Shown here: positions 26,220 to 33,529 of the stretch, one piece after another
How positions within the stretch are numbered: position 1 is the stretch's first letter
How the letters are laid out: the number at the start of each line of letters is the position of its first letter
DNA from: Allobosea robiniae
Lineage (GTDB): Bacteria; Pseudomonadota; Alphaproteobacteria; Rhizobiales; Beijerinckiaceae
Direction of reading: 5' to 3'
NCBI RefSeq assembly: GCF_900102525.1
Contig: NZ_FNBZ01000009.1
Span: 172,885 to 236,884, forward strand
DNA: 64,000 nucleotides
Translations under genes and position numbers: made by a program
The notes under the pieces: generated by a model
What the model saw: only the letters and a program-made list of their open reading frames with translations
Told to the model about the DNA's origin: nothing
The model's database searches: none

Positions 26220-26241
26220 TGAGAATGAATGTTCATTCTCA
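26220..26241. promoter_or_regulatory. Palindromic TetR-type operator upstream of the RND pump genes
   Basis: A perfect 10-bp inverted repeat with 2-bp centre, TGAGAATGAA-TG-TTCATTCTCA, lies immediately upstream of the TetR coding start. The size and the GAATG/CATTC cores resemble operators of AcrR/NfxB/TtgR-like TetR repressors. Occupancy would block the leftward transcript of tetR-adaptor-pump. Confidence 0.8.
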
Positions 26242-26452
26242 TCTCAGATTAGGCAGCGCCCGTCAAGCGAATCGCCCTTGCGGTCGCCAGTGTCGCGACA
26301 GGGCTATGCAGGAATGGCCGGATCATTGCCGCATTCCCGCGTATAAATTGCTTGCTTCGTTCCGTCTGGAACCGCATGTTTGAAAACGACCTGGCATGGC
26401 TCCGCGCGCCGTCCCTTCCGATGTCGACGCGCGAGCGACCTCGAAGTTCGTG

Positions 26453-27256
26453 ATGAACGACCACGCCTTCCCCTTGCGTCCGGCTCGCCGCACCCGCTCC
26501 CCCCTCACCGCCCGCAGGCCGAGGCCCGCACCGAAGCCGGTGCTGGTCGTGCTGCATCAGGAGCACTCGACGCCCGGCCGCGTGGGCCGCCTGCTGCAGG
26601 CGCGCGGCCACGCGCTCGACATCCGCAAGCCGCGCTTCGGCGATCCCCTGCCGCGGACGATGCGCGAGCATGCCGGCGCCGTGATCTTCGGCGGCCCAAT
26701 GGGCGCCAACGATCCCGAGGATTTCGTCAAGGCCGAGATCGACTGGATCGGCACCTGCCTGAAGGAGGACGCCGCCTTCCTCGGCATCTGCCTGGGTGCG
26801 CAGATGCTGGCGAAGCATATGGGCGCGCGGGTCTATACCCATGGCGAAGGCCGCGCCGAGGTCGGCTATTATCCGCTCGCGATCACCGAAAACGGCCACA
26901 GCCATGCTGCGGCGGCCGGTTTCACATGGCCCGGCACGGTCTATCAATGGCATCGCGACGGCTTCGACTGCCCGAACGGGGCGGAATGCCTCGCCACCGG
27001 TGGGGATTTCCCCGTGCAGGCCATCCGCGCCGGCAGCAAGGCCTACGGCCTCCAGTTCCACCCCGAGGTGACGCCGGCGATGATGTATCGCTGGTCGGTG
27101 CGCGGCTATGAGCGCACGCTGATGCCCGGCGCACAGCTCGGCCATACCCATGTGCCCGGCTGGTTCCAGCACGATCCGGCGATCCGGCTCTGGCTCGACG
27201 CCTTCCTCGACCATTGGCTGAAGGAGCCGGCGGCAGCCGGAACGACATCGCCTTGA
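26453..27256 (+). CDS. Class I glutamine amidotransferase (GMP-synthase-like)
   Basis: 267 residues from ATG 26453; ATG 26396, 19 codons upstream, is an alternative and neither has a strong ribosome site. The triad-type features are the nucleophile elbow GICLGAQ (Cys about residue 113) and LQFHPEVTP (His about residue 203, followed by Glu). The oxyanion-side GGPMGANDPEDF is also typical. Stand-alone proteins of this type amidate or hydrolyse gamma-glutamyl compounds and often occur beside amine or amino-acid oxidases. Here it overlaps the FAD oxidoreductase gene by 4 bases (TTGA), implying a shared pathway, perhaps amine or D-amino-acid catabolism. Confidence 0.85.
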   Translation: MNDHAFPLRPARRTRSPLTARRPRPAPKPVLVVLHQEHSTPGRVGRLLQARGHALDIRKPRFGDPLPRTMREHAGAVIFGGPMGANDPEDFVKAEIDWIGTCLKEDAAFLGICLGAQMLAKHMGARVYTHGEGRAEVGYYPLAITENGHSHAAAAGFTWPGTVYQWHRDGFDCPNGAECLATGGDFPVQAIRAGSKAYGLQFHPEVTPAMMYRWSVRGYERTLMPGAQLGHTHVPGWFQHDPAIRLWLDAFLDHWLKEPAAAGTTSP

Positions 27257-28494
27257 CCCGCAAAGCTCTCGTTCTCGGCGCCGGCATGGTCGGCGTCTCC
27301 TGCGCGCTCGCGCTCCAGAAGCGCGGTATCACGGTGACGCTGATCGACCGCAAGCCGCCCGGCCGGGAAACCTCCTACGGCAATGCCGGCGTGCTCGCGG
27401 CCTCCTCGATCGCTCCACTCAACAACCCCTCGCTCTACGCCAAGATCGCCGGCTATCTCGGCAACCGCCATCCGGCGCTTAATTTGAGTTGGCGCCGCGC
27501 CTTCAGCCGGCCGGGCTGGCTGCTGCGCTTCCTCTGGGAGGCCCGCCCCTCGCAGGGGGCAGCTCGCATCGCCGCCTTGCAGGCGCTGACGGCGAGCACG
27601 GTCGAGCGCCACCGCGCCCTGATGACCGAGGCCGGCGTGTCGCACCGCCTGCGCGAGACCGGCACGCTCAAGCTCTGGCGCACCGAGGCCGGCCATGAGG
27701 CCGCCCGGGCCGAGCATGATTTCCTGAAAAGCCACGGCATCGAATCGCAGATCCTCGACCGGCAAGGCATTTCCGGCATCGAGCCCAGCCTAAACCCGAT
27801 TTTCCCGGCCGGGCTCCTGATCCCCTGCGTCGGCTCGGTCGATTCCCCCGGCGCCGTCACCGAGGCCTATGCGGCGCTCTTCGCCGAGCGTGGCGGCCGG
27901 ATCGAACAGGCCGCGATCACCGGGCTCGCCCGCAACGGCAAGGGCTGGCGTGCCAGCACCGCGTCAGGCAGCTTCGACGCCGATATCGCGGTCGTCGCCC
28001 TCGGCCCCTGGAGCGGCGACCTGCTGAAGCCGCTCGGGATCGATCCGAAGCTCGATGTCGAACGCGGCTATCACCGCCATCTCAAGCCGGACGCCGGCAC
28101 CGGCCTGTCGCGACCGATCTACGATGTCGACGGCGCCTATTACATGGCGCCGATGGAGCAGGGTTTTCGCGTCACCAGCGGTGTCGATCTCTCCTTCCGC
28201 GACGCACCGGACCAGCACCGCCAGATCGACGGCGCGACGGCAGCGGCGCGTGAAGCCTTCCCGCTCGGCGAGGTCGTCGGCGAAACCTGGCGCGGCGCCC
28301 GTCCGACCCTGCCGGATTCCCTGCCGATGATCGGCGAGGCGCCCCGCAATCCCGGGCTCTGGCTCGCCTTCGGCAACCAGCATATCGGCTTCTCGACCGG
28401 CCCGATCACCGGCGAGATGATCGCCGCCATGGTCTGCGGCGAGAAGCCGCCGATCGACCCGACACCGTTCCGGCCGGGGCGCTATATCCGCTGA
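27253..28494 (+). CDS. FAD-dependent D-amino-acid dehydrogenase-like oxidoreductase (DadA/DAO family)
   Basis: 413 residues with a TTG start overlapping the previous stop by 4 bp (TTGA). N-terminal dinucleotide fold ALVLGAGMVGVSCALALQKRGITVTLID, then ETSYGNAGVLA. The DadA-type C-terminal FAD motif is seen in GARPTLPDSLPMIGEAPRNPGLWLAFGNQHIGFSTGPITGEMIAAMV. DadA-like enzymes oxidise D-amino acids or related amines to the 2-oxoacid with electrons passed to the respiratory chain. Substrate is not evident. The preceding glutamine amidotransferase probably acts on the same nitrogen compound. Confidence 0.87.
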   Translation: MTRKALVLGAGMVGVSCALALQKRGITVTLIDRKPPGRETSYGNAGVLAASSIAPLNNPSLYAKIAGYLGNRHPALNLSWRRAFSRPGWLLRFLWEARPSQGAARIAALQALTASTVERHRALMTEAGVSHRLRETGTLKLWRTEAGHEAARAEHDFLKSHGIESQILDRQGISGIEPSLNPIFPAGLLIPCVGSVDSPGAVTEAYAALFAERGGRIEQAAITGLARNGKGWRASTASGSFDADIAVVALGPWSGDLLKPLGIDPKLDVERGYHRHLKPDAGTGLSRPIYDVDGAYYMAPMEQGFRVTSGVDLSFRDAPDQHRQIDGATAAAREAFPLGEVVGETWRGARPTLPDSLPMIGEAPRNPGLWLAFGNQHIGFSTGPITGEMIAAMVCGEKPPIDPTPFRPGRYIR

Positions 28495-28500
28495 TAACGG

Positions 28501-28661
28501 GTGTCTTCCCGCACGCGCTGCGGCACGCAGTGCTGCTGCGCAGATGCGGGACCGTCTTCAGGAAAAGGCACCCTTTAACGAAAAAGCGCGCTCCCTCACG
28601 AGAACGCGCCCTTATCGGAGAACGATCCCGTGTCTGCGCCGCAGCGCGCACGGGATGACAC
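28501..28661. repeat. Long inverted repeat bracketing the sdh terminator
   Basis: The arms 28501-28524 and 28638-28661 pair at 21 of 24 positions (GTGTCTTCCCGC... against ...GCGGGA-type complement ending in GACAC), enclosing about 110 bp that includes the terminator. It looks like a REP/MITE-type extragenic palindrome. The rest of the 310-bp gap to sdhB contains a second structured stretch around 28715-28758 with CGGAGCGGAGCGTACATCAG-like sequence partly complementary to the following GTACGTGAGCACCGG. No gene is seen in the gap. Confidence 0.6.
28581..28609 (-). terminator. Rho-independent terminator of the sdhCDAB transcript
   Basis: Read on the minus strand, GCGCGTTCTC-GTGA-GGGAGCGCGC followed by TTTTT forms a 10-bp stem, with all pairs allowed when G-U wobble is counted, and a GTGA tetraloop. 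It lies about 200 bases after the sdhB stop. On the plus strand the same stem has two mismatches, so its main direction is leftward. Confidence 0.8.
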
Positions 28662-28804
28662 GCTGGCTGAGCCGAGCGCGAATGCGCTGGCGTGAGTCGG
28701 CTGGCGTGGCGGCCGAGAACCGGAGCGGAGCGTACATCAGTACGTGAGCACCGGAAGCGCAGGCCGTCGCGTCAGACGGCCGCGCCAGTAGCGTTCGTGC
28801 CGGC

Positions 28805-29590
28805 TCAGACCTGACGCGCCACCATCATCTTCTTGACTTCCGCGATCGCCTTGGCCGGGTTCAGGCCCTTCGGGCAGGCATTCGCGCAGTTCATGATGGT
28901 ATGGCAGCGATAGAGCCGGAAGGGATCTTCCAGATCGTCGAGCCGCTCGCCGGTCGCCTCGTCGCGGCTATCGATCAGCCAGCGATAGGCCTGCAGCAGC
29001 GCGGCGGGACCGAGATAGCGGTCGCCGTTCCACCAGTAGCTCGGGCAGGAGGTCGAGCAGCAGGCACAGAGGATGCACTCGTAGAGACCGTCGAGCTTCT
29101 CGCGGTCGTCCTTGGCCTGGCGCCATTCCTTCTCGGGGGCCGGCGTCGTCGTCTTCAGCCAGGGCTCGATCGAGGCGTGCTGGGCATAGAAGCGCGTCAG
29201 GTCGGGCACCAAGTCCTTGACCACGGGCATGTGCGGCAGCGGATAGATCGCGACCTTGCCCTTGGCCCCGCACTCGTCGATGCCGGTGGTGCAGGCGAGC
29301 CCGTTCTTGCCGTCCATGTTCATGGCGCAGGAACCGCAGATGCCCTCGCGGCAGGAGCGGCGGAAGGTCAGCGTCGGGTCGACCTTGTTCTTGATCCAGA
29401 TCAGCGCATCGAGAACCATCGGCCCGCAATCGTCGCGGTCGACATAATAGGTGTCGGTGCGCGGATTCTCGGTGTCGTCCGGGCTCCAGCGATAGACCTT
29501 GAACTCGGTCAGTTTCTTGGCCCCGGTCGGCTTTGGCCAGGCCTTGCCCTCGATGAGGCGGGAGTTCTTCGGAAGAGTGAATTCAGCCAT
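28805..29590 (-). CDS. sdhB: Succinate dehydrogenase iron-sulfur subunit
   Basis: 261 residues. It carries the three Fe-S cluster motifs of SdhB: the 2Fe-2S ligands in SCREGICGSCAMNMDGKNGLAC, the 4Fe-4S ligands in CILCACCSTSCPSYWW and the 3Fe-4S/4Fe-4S region CHTIMNCANACPKGLNPAKAI. It transfers electrons from SdhA to the quinone site in the membrane anchor. It is last in the sdhCDAB order, 9 bp behind sdhA, as in most alphaproteobacteria. Confidence 0.98.
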   Translation of the reverse strand: MAEFTLPKNSRLIEGKAWPKPTGAKKLTEFKVYRWSPDDTENPRTDTYYVDRDDCGPMVLDALIWIKNKVDPTLTFRRSCREGICGSCAMNMDGKNGLACTTGIDECGAKGKVAIYPLPHMPVVKDLVPDLTRFYAQHASIEPWLKTTTPAPEKEWRQAKDDREKLDGLYECILCACCSTSCPSYWWNGDRYLGPAALLQAYRWLIDSRDEATGERLDDLEDPFRLYRCHTIMNCANACPKGLNPAKAIAEVKKMMVARQV

Positions 29591-29599
29591 CGGAGTTCC

Positions 29600-31432
29600 T
29601 CAGTACACCCGCGCCTTGGGCTTGATGTACTCGATGTCGTTGGACATCGTGTAAGTGTGCACCGGCCGGTCATCGAGCGTGATCGTCCGCTTCTCGTCGT
29701 CGATCCAGGCGAGCGTGTGCTTCATCCAGTCCTTGTCGTCGCGATTCGGATAATCCTCGCGGGCATGGGCGCCGCGGCTTTCCGGGCGGTTCAGCGCCGA
29801 ATCCATGGTCACGACCGCCTGGGTGATCAGGTTGTCGAATTCCAGGGTCTCGATCAGGTCGGAATTCCAGATCAGCGAGCGGTCCGTGGTGCCGATATCG
29901 GTGATGCCGTTCCAGACCTCGTGGATCAGCTTGTGGCCTTCTTCCAGCGTGTCGCCCTCGCGATAGACGGCGCAGTTGTTCTGCATCGTCCGCTGCATCC
30001 GGTCGCGCAGCGCCGCGGTCGGCGTGCCGCCCGAAGCGTTGCGGTACTTGTCGAGGCGTGTGAGCGCGAGATCGGAAGACCCCTTCGGCAGCTCAGGCTG
30101 CTTCTCGCCCGCCGTCACCGTCTCGGCGCAGCGCAGGCCGGCCGCGCGGCCGAAGACCACGAGGTCGATCAGCGAGTTCGAGCCGAGGCGGTTGGCGCCG
30201 TGGACGGAGACGCAGGCCGCCTCGCCGATCGCCATCAGGCCGGGCACCACCGTATCCGGATCGCCGCCGACCTTGGTCAGAACCTCGCCGTGGAAGTTTG
30301 TGGGGATGCCGCCCATGTTGTAGTGCACGGTCGGCAGGACCGGGATCGGCTCGCGCGTCACGTCGACGCCGGCGAAGATCTTGGCGCTCTCCGAGATGCC
30401 GGGCAGGCGCTCGTGCAGGATCTTCGGGTCGAGATGGTCGAGATGCAGGTAGATGTGGTCCTTGTCCTTGCCGACGCCGCGGCCGGCCCGGATTTCCATC
30501 GTCATCGAGCGTGAGACGACGTCGCGCGAGGCGAGGTCCTTGGCGGAGGGGGCATAGCGCTCCATGAAGCGCTCGCCCTCGGAATTGGTGAGGTAGCCGC
30601 CCTCGCCGCGTGCGCCTTCGGTGATCAGGCAGCCCGAGCCGTAGATGCCGGTCGGGTGGAACTGCACGAACTCCATGTCCTGCATCGGCAGGCCGGCGCG
30701 CAGCACCATGCCGCCGCCGTCGCCGGTGCAGGTATGGGCCGAGGTCGCCGAGAAATAGGCGCGGCCATAGCCACCGGTCGCTAAGATCGTCTGCTGGGCG
30801 CGGAAGCGGTGCAGCGTGCCGTCATCGAGCTTGAGCGCGATCACGCCGCGGCAATGGCCGTCCTCGTCCATGATCAGGTCGATGGCGAAATACTCGATGA
30901 AGAACTCGGTATTGTAGCGCAGCGCCTGGCCGTAGAGCGTGTGCAGCATGGCGTGGCCGGTGCGATCGGCCGCGGCGCAGGTGCGCTGGGCCGGCGGGCC
31001 CTCGCCGAATTCGGTGGTCATGCCGCCGAAGGGGCGCTGATAGATCTTGCCGTCCTCGGTGCGCGAGAAGGGCACGCCCCAGTGCTCGAGCTCGTAGACG
31101 GCGGCCGGCGCGTTGCGCACGAGATATTCGATGGCGTCCTGGTCGCCGAGCCAGTCCGACCCCTTCACGGTGTCGTACATGTGCCACTGCCAGGTGTCCT
31201 TGCCCATGTTGCCGAGCGAGGCGGCGACGCCGCCCTGGGCCGCAACGGTGTGCGAGCGGGTCGGGAACACCTTCGAGATGCAGGCGGTGCGCAGGCCCGC
31301 CTGCGAGCAGCCGACCGTGGCGCGCAGACCCGCGCCGCCGGCACCGACGACGACGACGTCGAAGGTGTGGTCGGTGATCGGATAGGCGGTGCCGGTATAG
31401 GCCGGGACCGGACGGGATTTTGTGATCGCCAT
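29600..31432 (-). CDS. sdhA: Succinate dehydrogenase flavoprotein subunit
   Basis: 610 residues from MAITKSRPVPAYTG; the frame could extend five codons upstream but the annotated ATG fits the family. FAD-binding VVVGAGGAGLRATVG and the covalent-flavin histidine in PTRSHTVAAQGG are present. So are the active-site HPTGIYG, the catalytic Arg region in NLIT...RPESRGAHAREDYPNRDD, and HGANRLGSNSLIDLVVFGRAAG. It oxidises succinate to fumarate at the inner membrane face. Its spacing to sdhD is 4 bp and to sdhB 9 bp, so all four genes form one transcript. Confidence 0.98.
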   Translation of the reverse strand: MAITKSRPVPAYTGTAYPITDHTFDVVVVGAGGAGLRATVGCSQAGLRTACISKVFPTRSHTVAAQGGVAASLGNMGKDTWQWHMYDTVKGSDWLGDQDAIEYLVRNAPAAVYELEHWGVPFSRTEDGKIYQRPFGGMTTEFGEGPPAQRTCAAADRTGHAMLHTLYGQALRYNTEFFIEYFAIDLIMDEDGHCRGVIALKLDDGTLHRFRAQQTILATGGYGRAYFSATSAHTCTGDGGGMVLRAGLPMQDMEFVQFHPTGIYGSGCLITEGARGEGGYLTNSEGERFMERYAPSAKDLASRDVVSRSMTMEIRAGRGVGKDKDHIYLHLDHLDPKILHERLPGISESAKIFAGVDVTREPIPVLPTVHYNMGGIPTNFHGEVLTKVGGDPDTVVPGLMAIGEAACVSVHGANRLGSNSLIDLVVFGRAAGLRCAETVTAGEKQPELPKGSSDLALTRLDKYRNASGGTPTAALRDRMQRTMQNNCAVYREGDTLEEGHKLIHEVWNGITDIGTTDRSLIWNSDLIETLEFDNLITQAVVTMDSALNRPESRGAHAREDYPNRDDKDWMKHTLAWIDDEKRTITLDDRPVHTYTMSNDIEYIKPKARVY

Positions 31433-31436
31433 CGGA

Positions 31437-31829
31437 TCAGCCTCCAAAAGACAGCTTCAGCACCGCGTAGACGCTGGCGGCGCCGACGGCGATGGCGAAG
31501 AAGGTGTTGGCCATGACGGCGAGGACCTTGGCCCCCTCGCCATGGATATAATCCTCGATGACGACCTGCATGCCGATCCGCATATGGATGCAGGCCGAGA
31601 GGATGAAGAGCAGCATCAGGATCGCGACGCAGGGGTTCGACAGAAGCGCGATCGCCGCCGGATAGGGCCGGCCGACCAGCGCGATGACGACGCCGATGAA
31701 GATCACCGTCAAAATCAGGTTCGAGACGGCGGTGACGCGCTGCAGCCAGAAATGGCCGGTGCCGGACTTGGCGGAGCCGAGGCCGCGGACGCGGCCGAGC
31801 GGGGTGCGCATCGAGGAATTGGACAGCAT
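31437..31829 (-). CDS. sdhD: Succinate dehydrogenase membrane anchor subunit
   Basis: 130 residues with three transmembrane segments. The conserved haem/quinone-region features are HFWLQRVTAVSNLILTVIFIGVVIAL at the first helix and the HMRIGMQVVIEDYIHGEGAKVLA segment with His and Asp-Tyr typical of SdhD. It sits between sdhC and sdhA with gaps of 4 to 11 bp. Confidence 0.92.
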   Translation of the reverse strand: MLSNSSMRTPLGRVRGLGSAKSGTGHFWLQRVTAVSNLILTVIFIGVVIALVGRPYPAAIALLSNPCVAILMLLFILSACIHMRIGMQVVIEDYIHGEGAKVLAVMANTFFAIAVGAASVYAVLKLSFGG

Positions 31830-31840
31830 GGCGGGGCTCC

Positions 31841-32236
31841 TCAGCGCAGGACCAGGGCGACGATCCAGATCAGGACCGTCAGGCTCACCGAGGCGACCAG
31901 CGAGAACTTCGCCATGTTCATCCGGGTCTCGGGCTCGTAGCCCTTGCCCATGTCCCAGACGAAGTGACGGAGACCCCCCACCATGTGGTGGATCAGCGAG
32001 AAGCTGTAGAGGAAGAGCACGACCCGGCCGAGGAAGGAACCGGCGATCCCCTGCGCCATGTCGAAGGCGGCGGGGCCGGACGCGGCGGCGACCAGCCAGG
32101 CGGCGATCAGCACCGTGCCGAGATAAAGCCCCGTGCCGGTGACGCGGTGGGCGATGGACATCGCCATCGTCCAGGACCAGCGATAGATCTGCAGGTGGGG
32201 CGAAAGCGGGCGGGCTGCGGGCTTGACCTCGGCCAA
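31841..32236 (-). CDS. sdhC: Succinate dehydrogenase cytochrome b556 subunit
   Basis: 131 residues when translation starts at the TTG preceded by GGAGAAC. A frame 18 codons longer exists but its N-terminus does not match the family, and the TTG-initiated product reads MAEVKPAARPLSPHLQIYRWSW, which does. PLSPHLQIY and MSIAHRVTGTGLYLG are SdhC signatures, and the later FSLIHHMVGGLRHFVWDMG contains the haem-ligand His. First gene of the operon, with the promoter in the 157-bp gap to the mesaconyl-CoA hydratase gene. Confidence 0.93.
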   Translation of the reverse strand: MAEVKPAARPLSPHLQIYRWSWTMAMSIAHRVTGTGLYLGTVLIAAWLVAAASGPAAFDMAQGIAGSFLGRVVLFLYSFSLIHHMVGGLRHFVWDMGKGYEPETRMNMAKFSLVASVSLTVLIWIVALVLR

Positions 32237-32393
32237 TATCGTTCTCCGATCAAGCGGTCCGTCGATAGGGACGGACCCATTTGGGATCATTCTAGAGTGA
32301 CTGGTTGTCTAACGAAACCGTCCCGGCGCTGCAATGCGGCATGCGCATAACGAAGTTACAGATTCTGAAAATCGTCATTTTCTTACGAAAAGC

Positions 32394-33455
32394 TTACCGC
32401 GGCAGCAGCGCCCAATAGTCCAAATCGAGAATCACGCTCGGATCATACTGATCTCCGGCCTTCAGCGGGAAATCCGCGCAAGCGCGGTTCTTGGTCGCGA
32501 CCAGCCGAAGCCGGAGCGCCCCGACATCGCCGCGCCCCGGAATCTCGGCGCTGCCCAGGACCTCGCTCCAGGCATAGACCGTGTCGCCGGCGAAGAGCGG
32601 CGCGACATGGCGCCCGCCATTGATCGCCGCGATATGGAAGGCGTTGCCGAGCCCGTTGAAGGACAGCGCCCGCGCCAGGCTGATGACATGGCCGCCATAG
32701 ATCAGGCGCTTGCCGAAGCGGGTCCCCTGCGCCGCGTGGGCATCGAAATGCACCCGTGCCGTATTCTGGTAGAGCCGCGTCGCAAGCTGATGCTCGGCCT
32801 CCTCGACGGTCATGCCATCGACATGGTCGATCCGTTCGCCGACGGCATAATCGCCCCAGCGGAAGCGCGAGCCGGCGAGCGCATCGTCGTAAGCAGCGAG
32901 CTCGATCCGGGGGCAACCCTCGCCGAGTTGCTCCGGCAGCACGGCCTTGGCCAGCTCCGGCACCTGCTCGGCATGAGCGAGCGTGCCCGGCTCGCGCTTG
33001 CGCACCAGCACCCAGCGCGCATAGCTCAGCACGATCTCATTGCGCTGGTTGCGGCCGATCGAGCGGACATAGACGATGCCGGCATCCCCGGCGGAGGTCT
33101 GCTTCAGCCCGATCACCTCAGAGGTCGTCGAGAGCGTGTCGCCGGGATAGACCGGCCTCAGGAAGCGTCCATCGGCATAGCCGAGATTGGCGACCGCATT
33201 GAGCGAGACATCCGGCACCGTCTTGCCGAAGACGATGTGGAAGACGAGCAGGTCGTCGATCGGCGCCGTCGGATAGCCGATCGCGCCAGCGAAGGCGTCC
33301 GAGGACTGCACCGCGAAGCGCGAGCCGTAGAGCGCCGAATAGAGCGCCGCGTCGCCGGCCCGCACCGTGCGCGGCGTGGCATGGACGATGCTGTCGCCGA
33401 GGTGGAAATCCTCGAAGAAACGGCCGGAACTGGTCTTTGGCGTCGAGCCGGGCAT
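32394..33455 (-). CDS. mch: Mesaconyl-CoA hydratase (beta-methylmalyl-CoA dehydratase), MaoC family
   Basis: The protein has 353 residues, long for a MaoC protein because it holds two hot-dog domains, as in Mch of the ethylmalonyl-CoA pathway. Visible motifs are GRFFEDFHLGDSIVHATPRTVRAGDAALYSALYGSRFA, YPTAPIDDLLVFHIVFGKTVPDVSLNAVANLGYADGRFL and VYPGDTLSTTSEVIG. The second domain contains LIYGGHVISLARALSFNGLGNAFHIAAINGGRHVAPLFAGDTVYAWSEV. It interconverts mesaconyl-CoA and beta-methylmalyl-CoA in acetyl-CoA assimilation and glyoxylate replenishment. A CoA-ester lyase gene 1.9 kb away on the other strand is the natural partner. Confidence 0.88.
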   Translation of the reverse strand: MPGSTPKTSSGRFFEDFHLGDSIVHATPRTVRAGDAALYSALYGSRFAVQSSDAFAGAIGYPTAPIDDLLVFHIVFGKTVPDVSLNAVANLGYADGRFLRPVYPGDTLSTTSEVIGLKQTSAGDAGIVYVRSIGRNQRNEIVLSYARWVLVRKREPGTLAHAEQVPELAKAVLPEQLGEGCPRIELAAYDDALAGSRFRWGDYAVGERIDHVDGMTVEEAEHQLATRLYQNTARVHFDAHAAQGTRFGKRLIYGGHVISLARALSFNGLGNAFHIAAINGGRHVAPLFAGDTVYAWSEVLGSAEIPGRGDVGALRLRLVATKNRACADFPLKAGDQYDPSVILDLDYWALLPR

Positions 33456-33529
33456 GCATCGCCTCCTGATCGCGGACGAGTGTGCGTTGCAACGAAGGCG
33501 ATCGTCCAGCCCCGACGAAAGGCCGAACG

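Noticed and set aside
26249..27214. Minus-strand frame of about 320 codons opposite the glutamine amidotransferase
   Set aside because: The plus-strand protein carries the GICLGAQ and FHPE motifs and is coupled to the next gene; the opposite frame has none.
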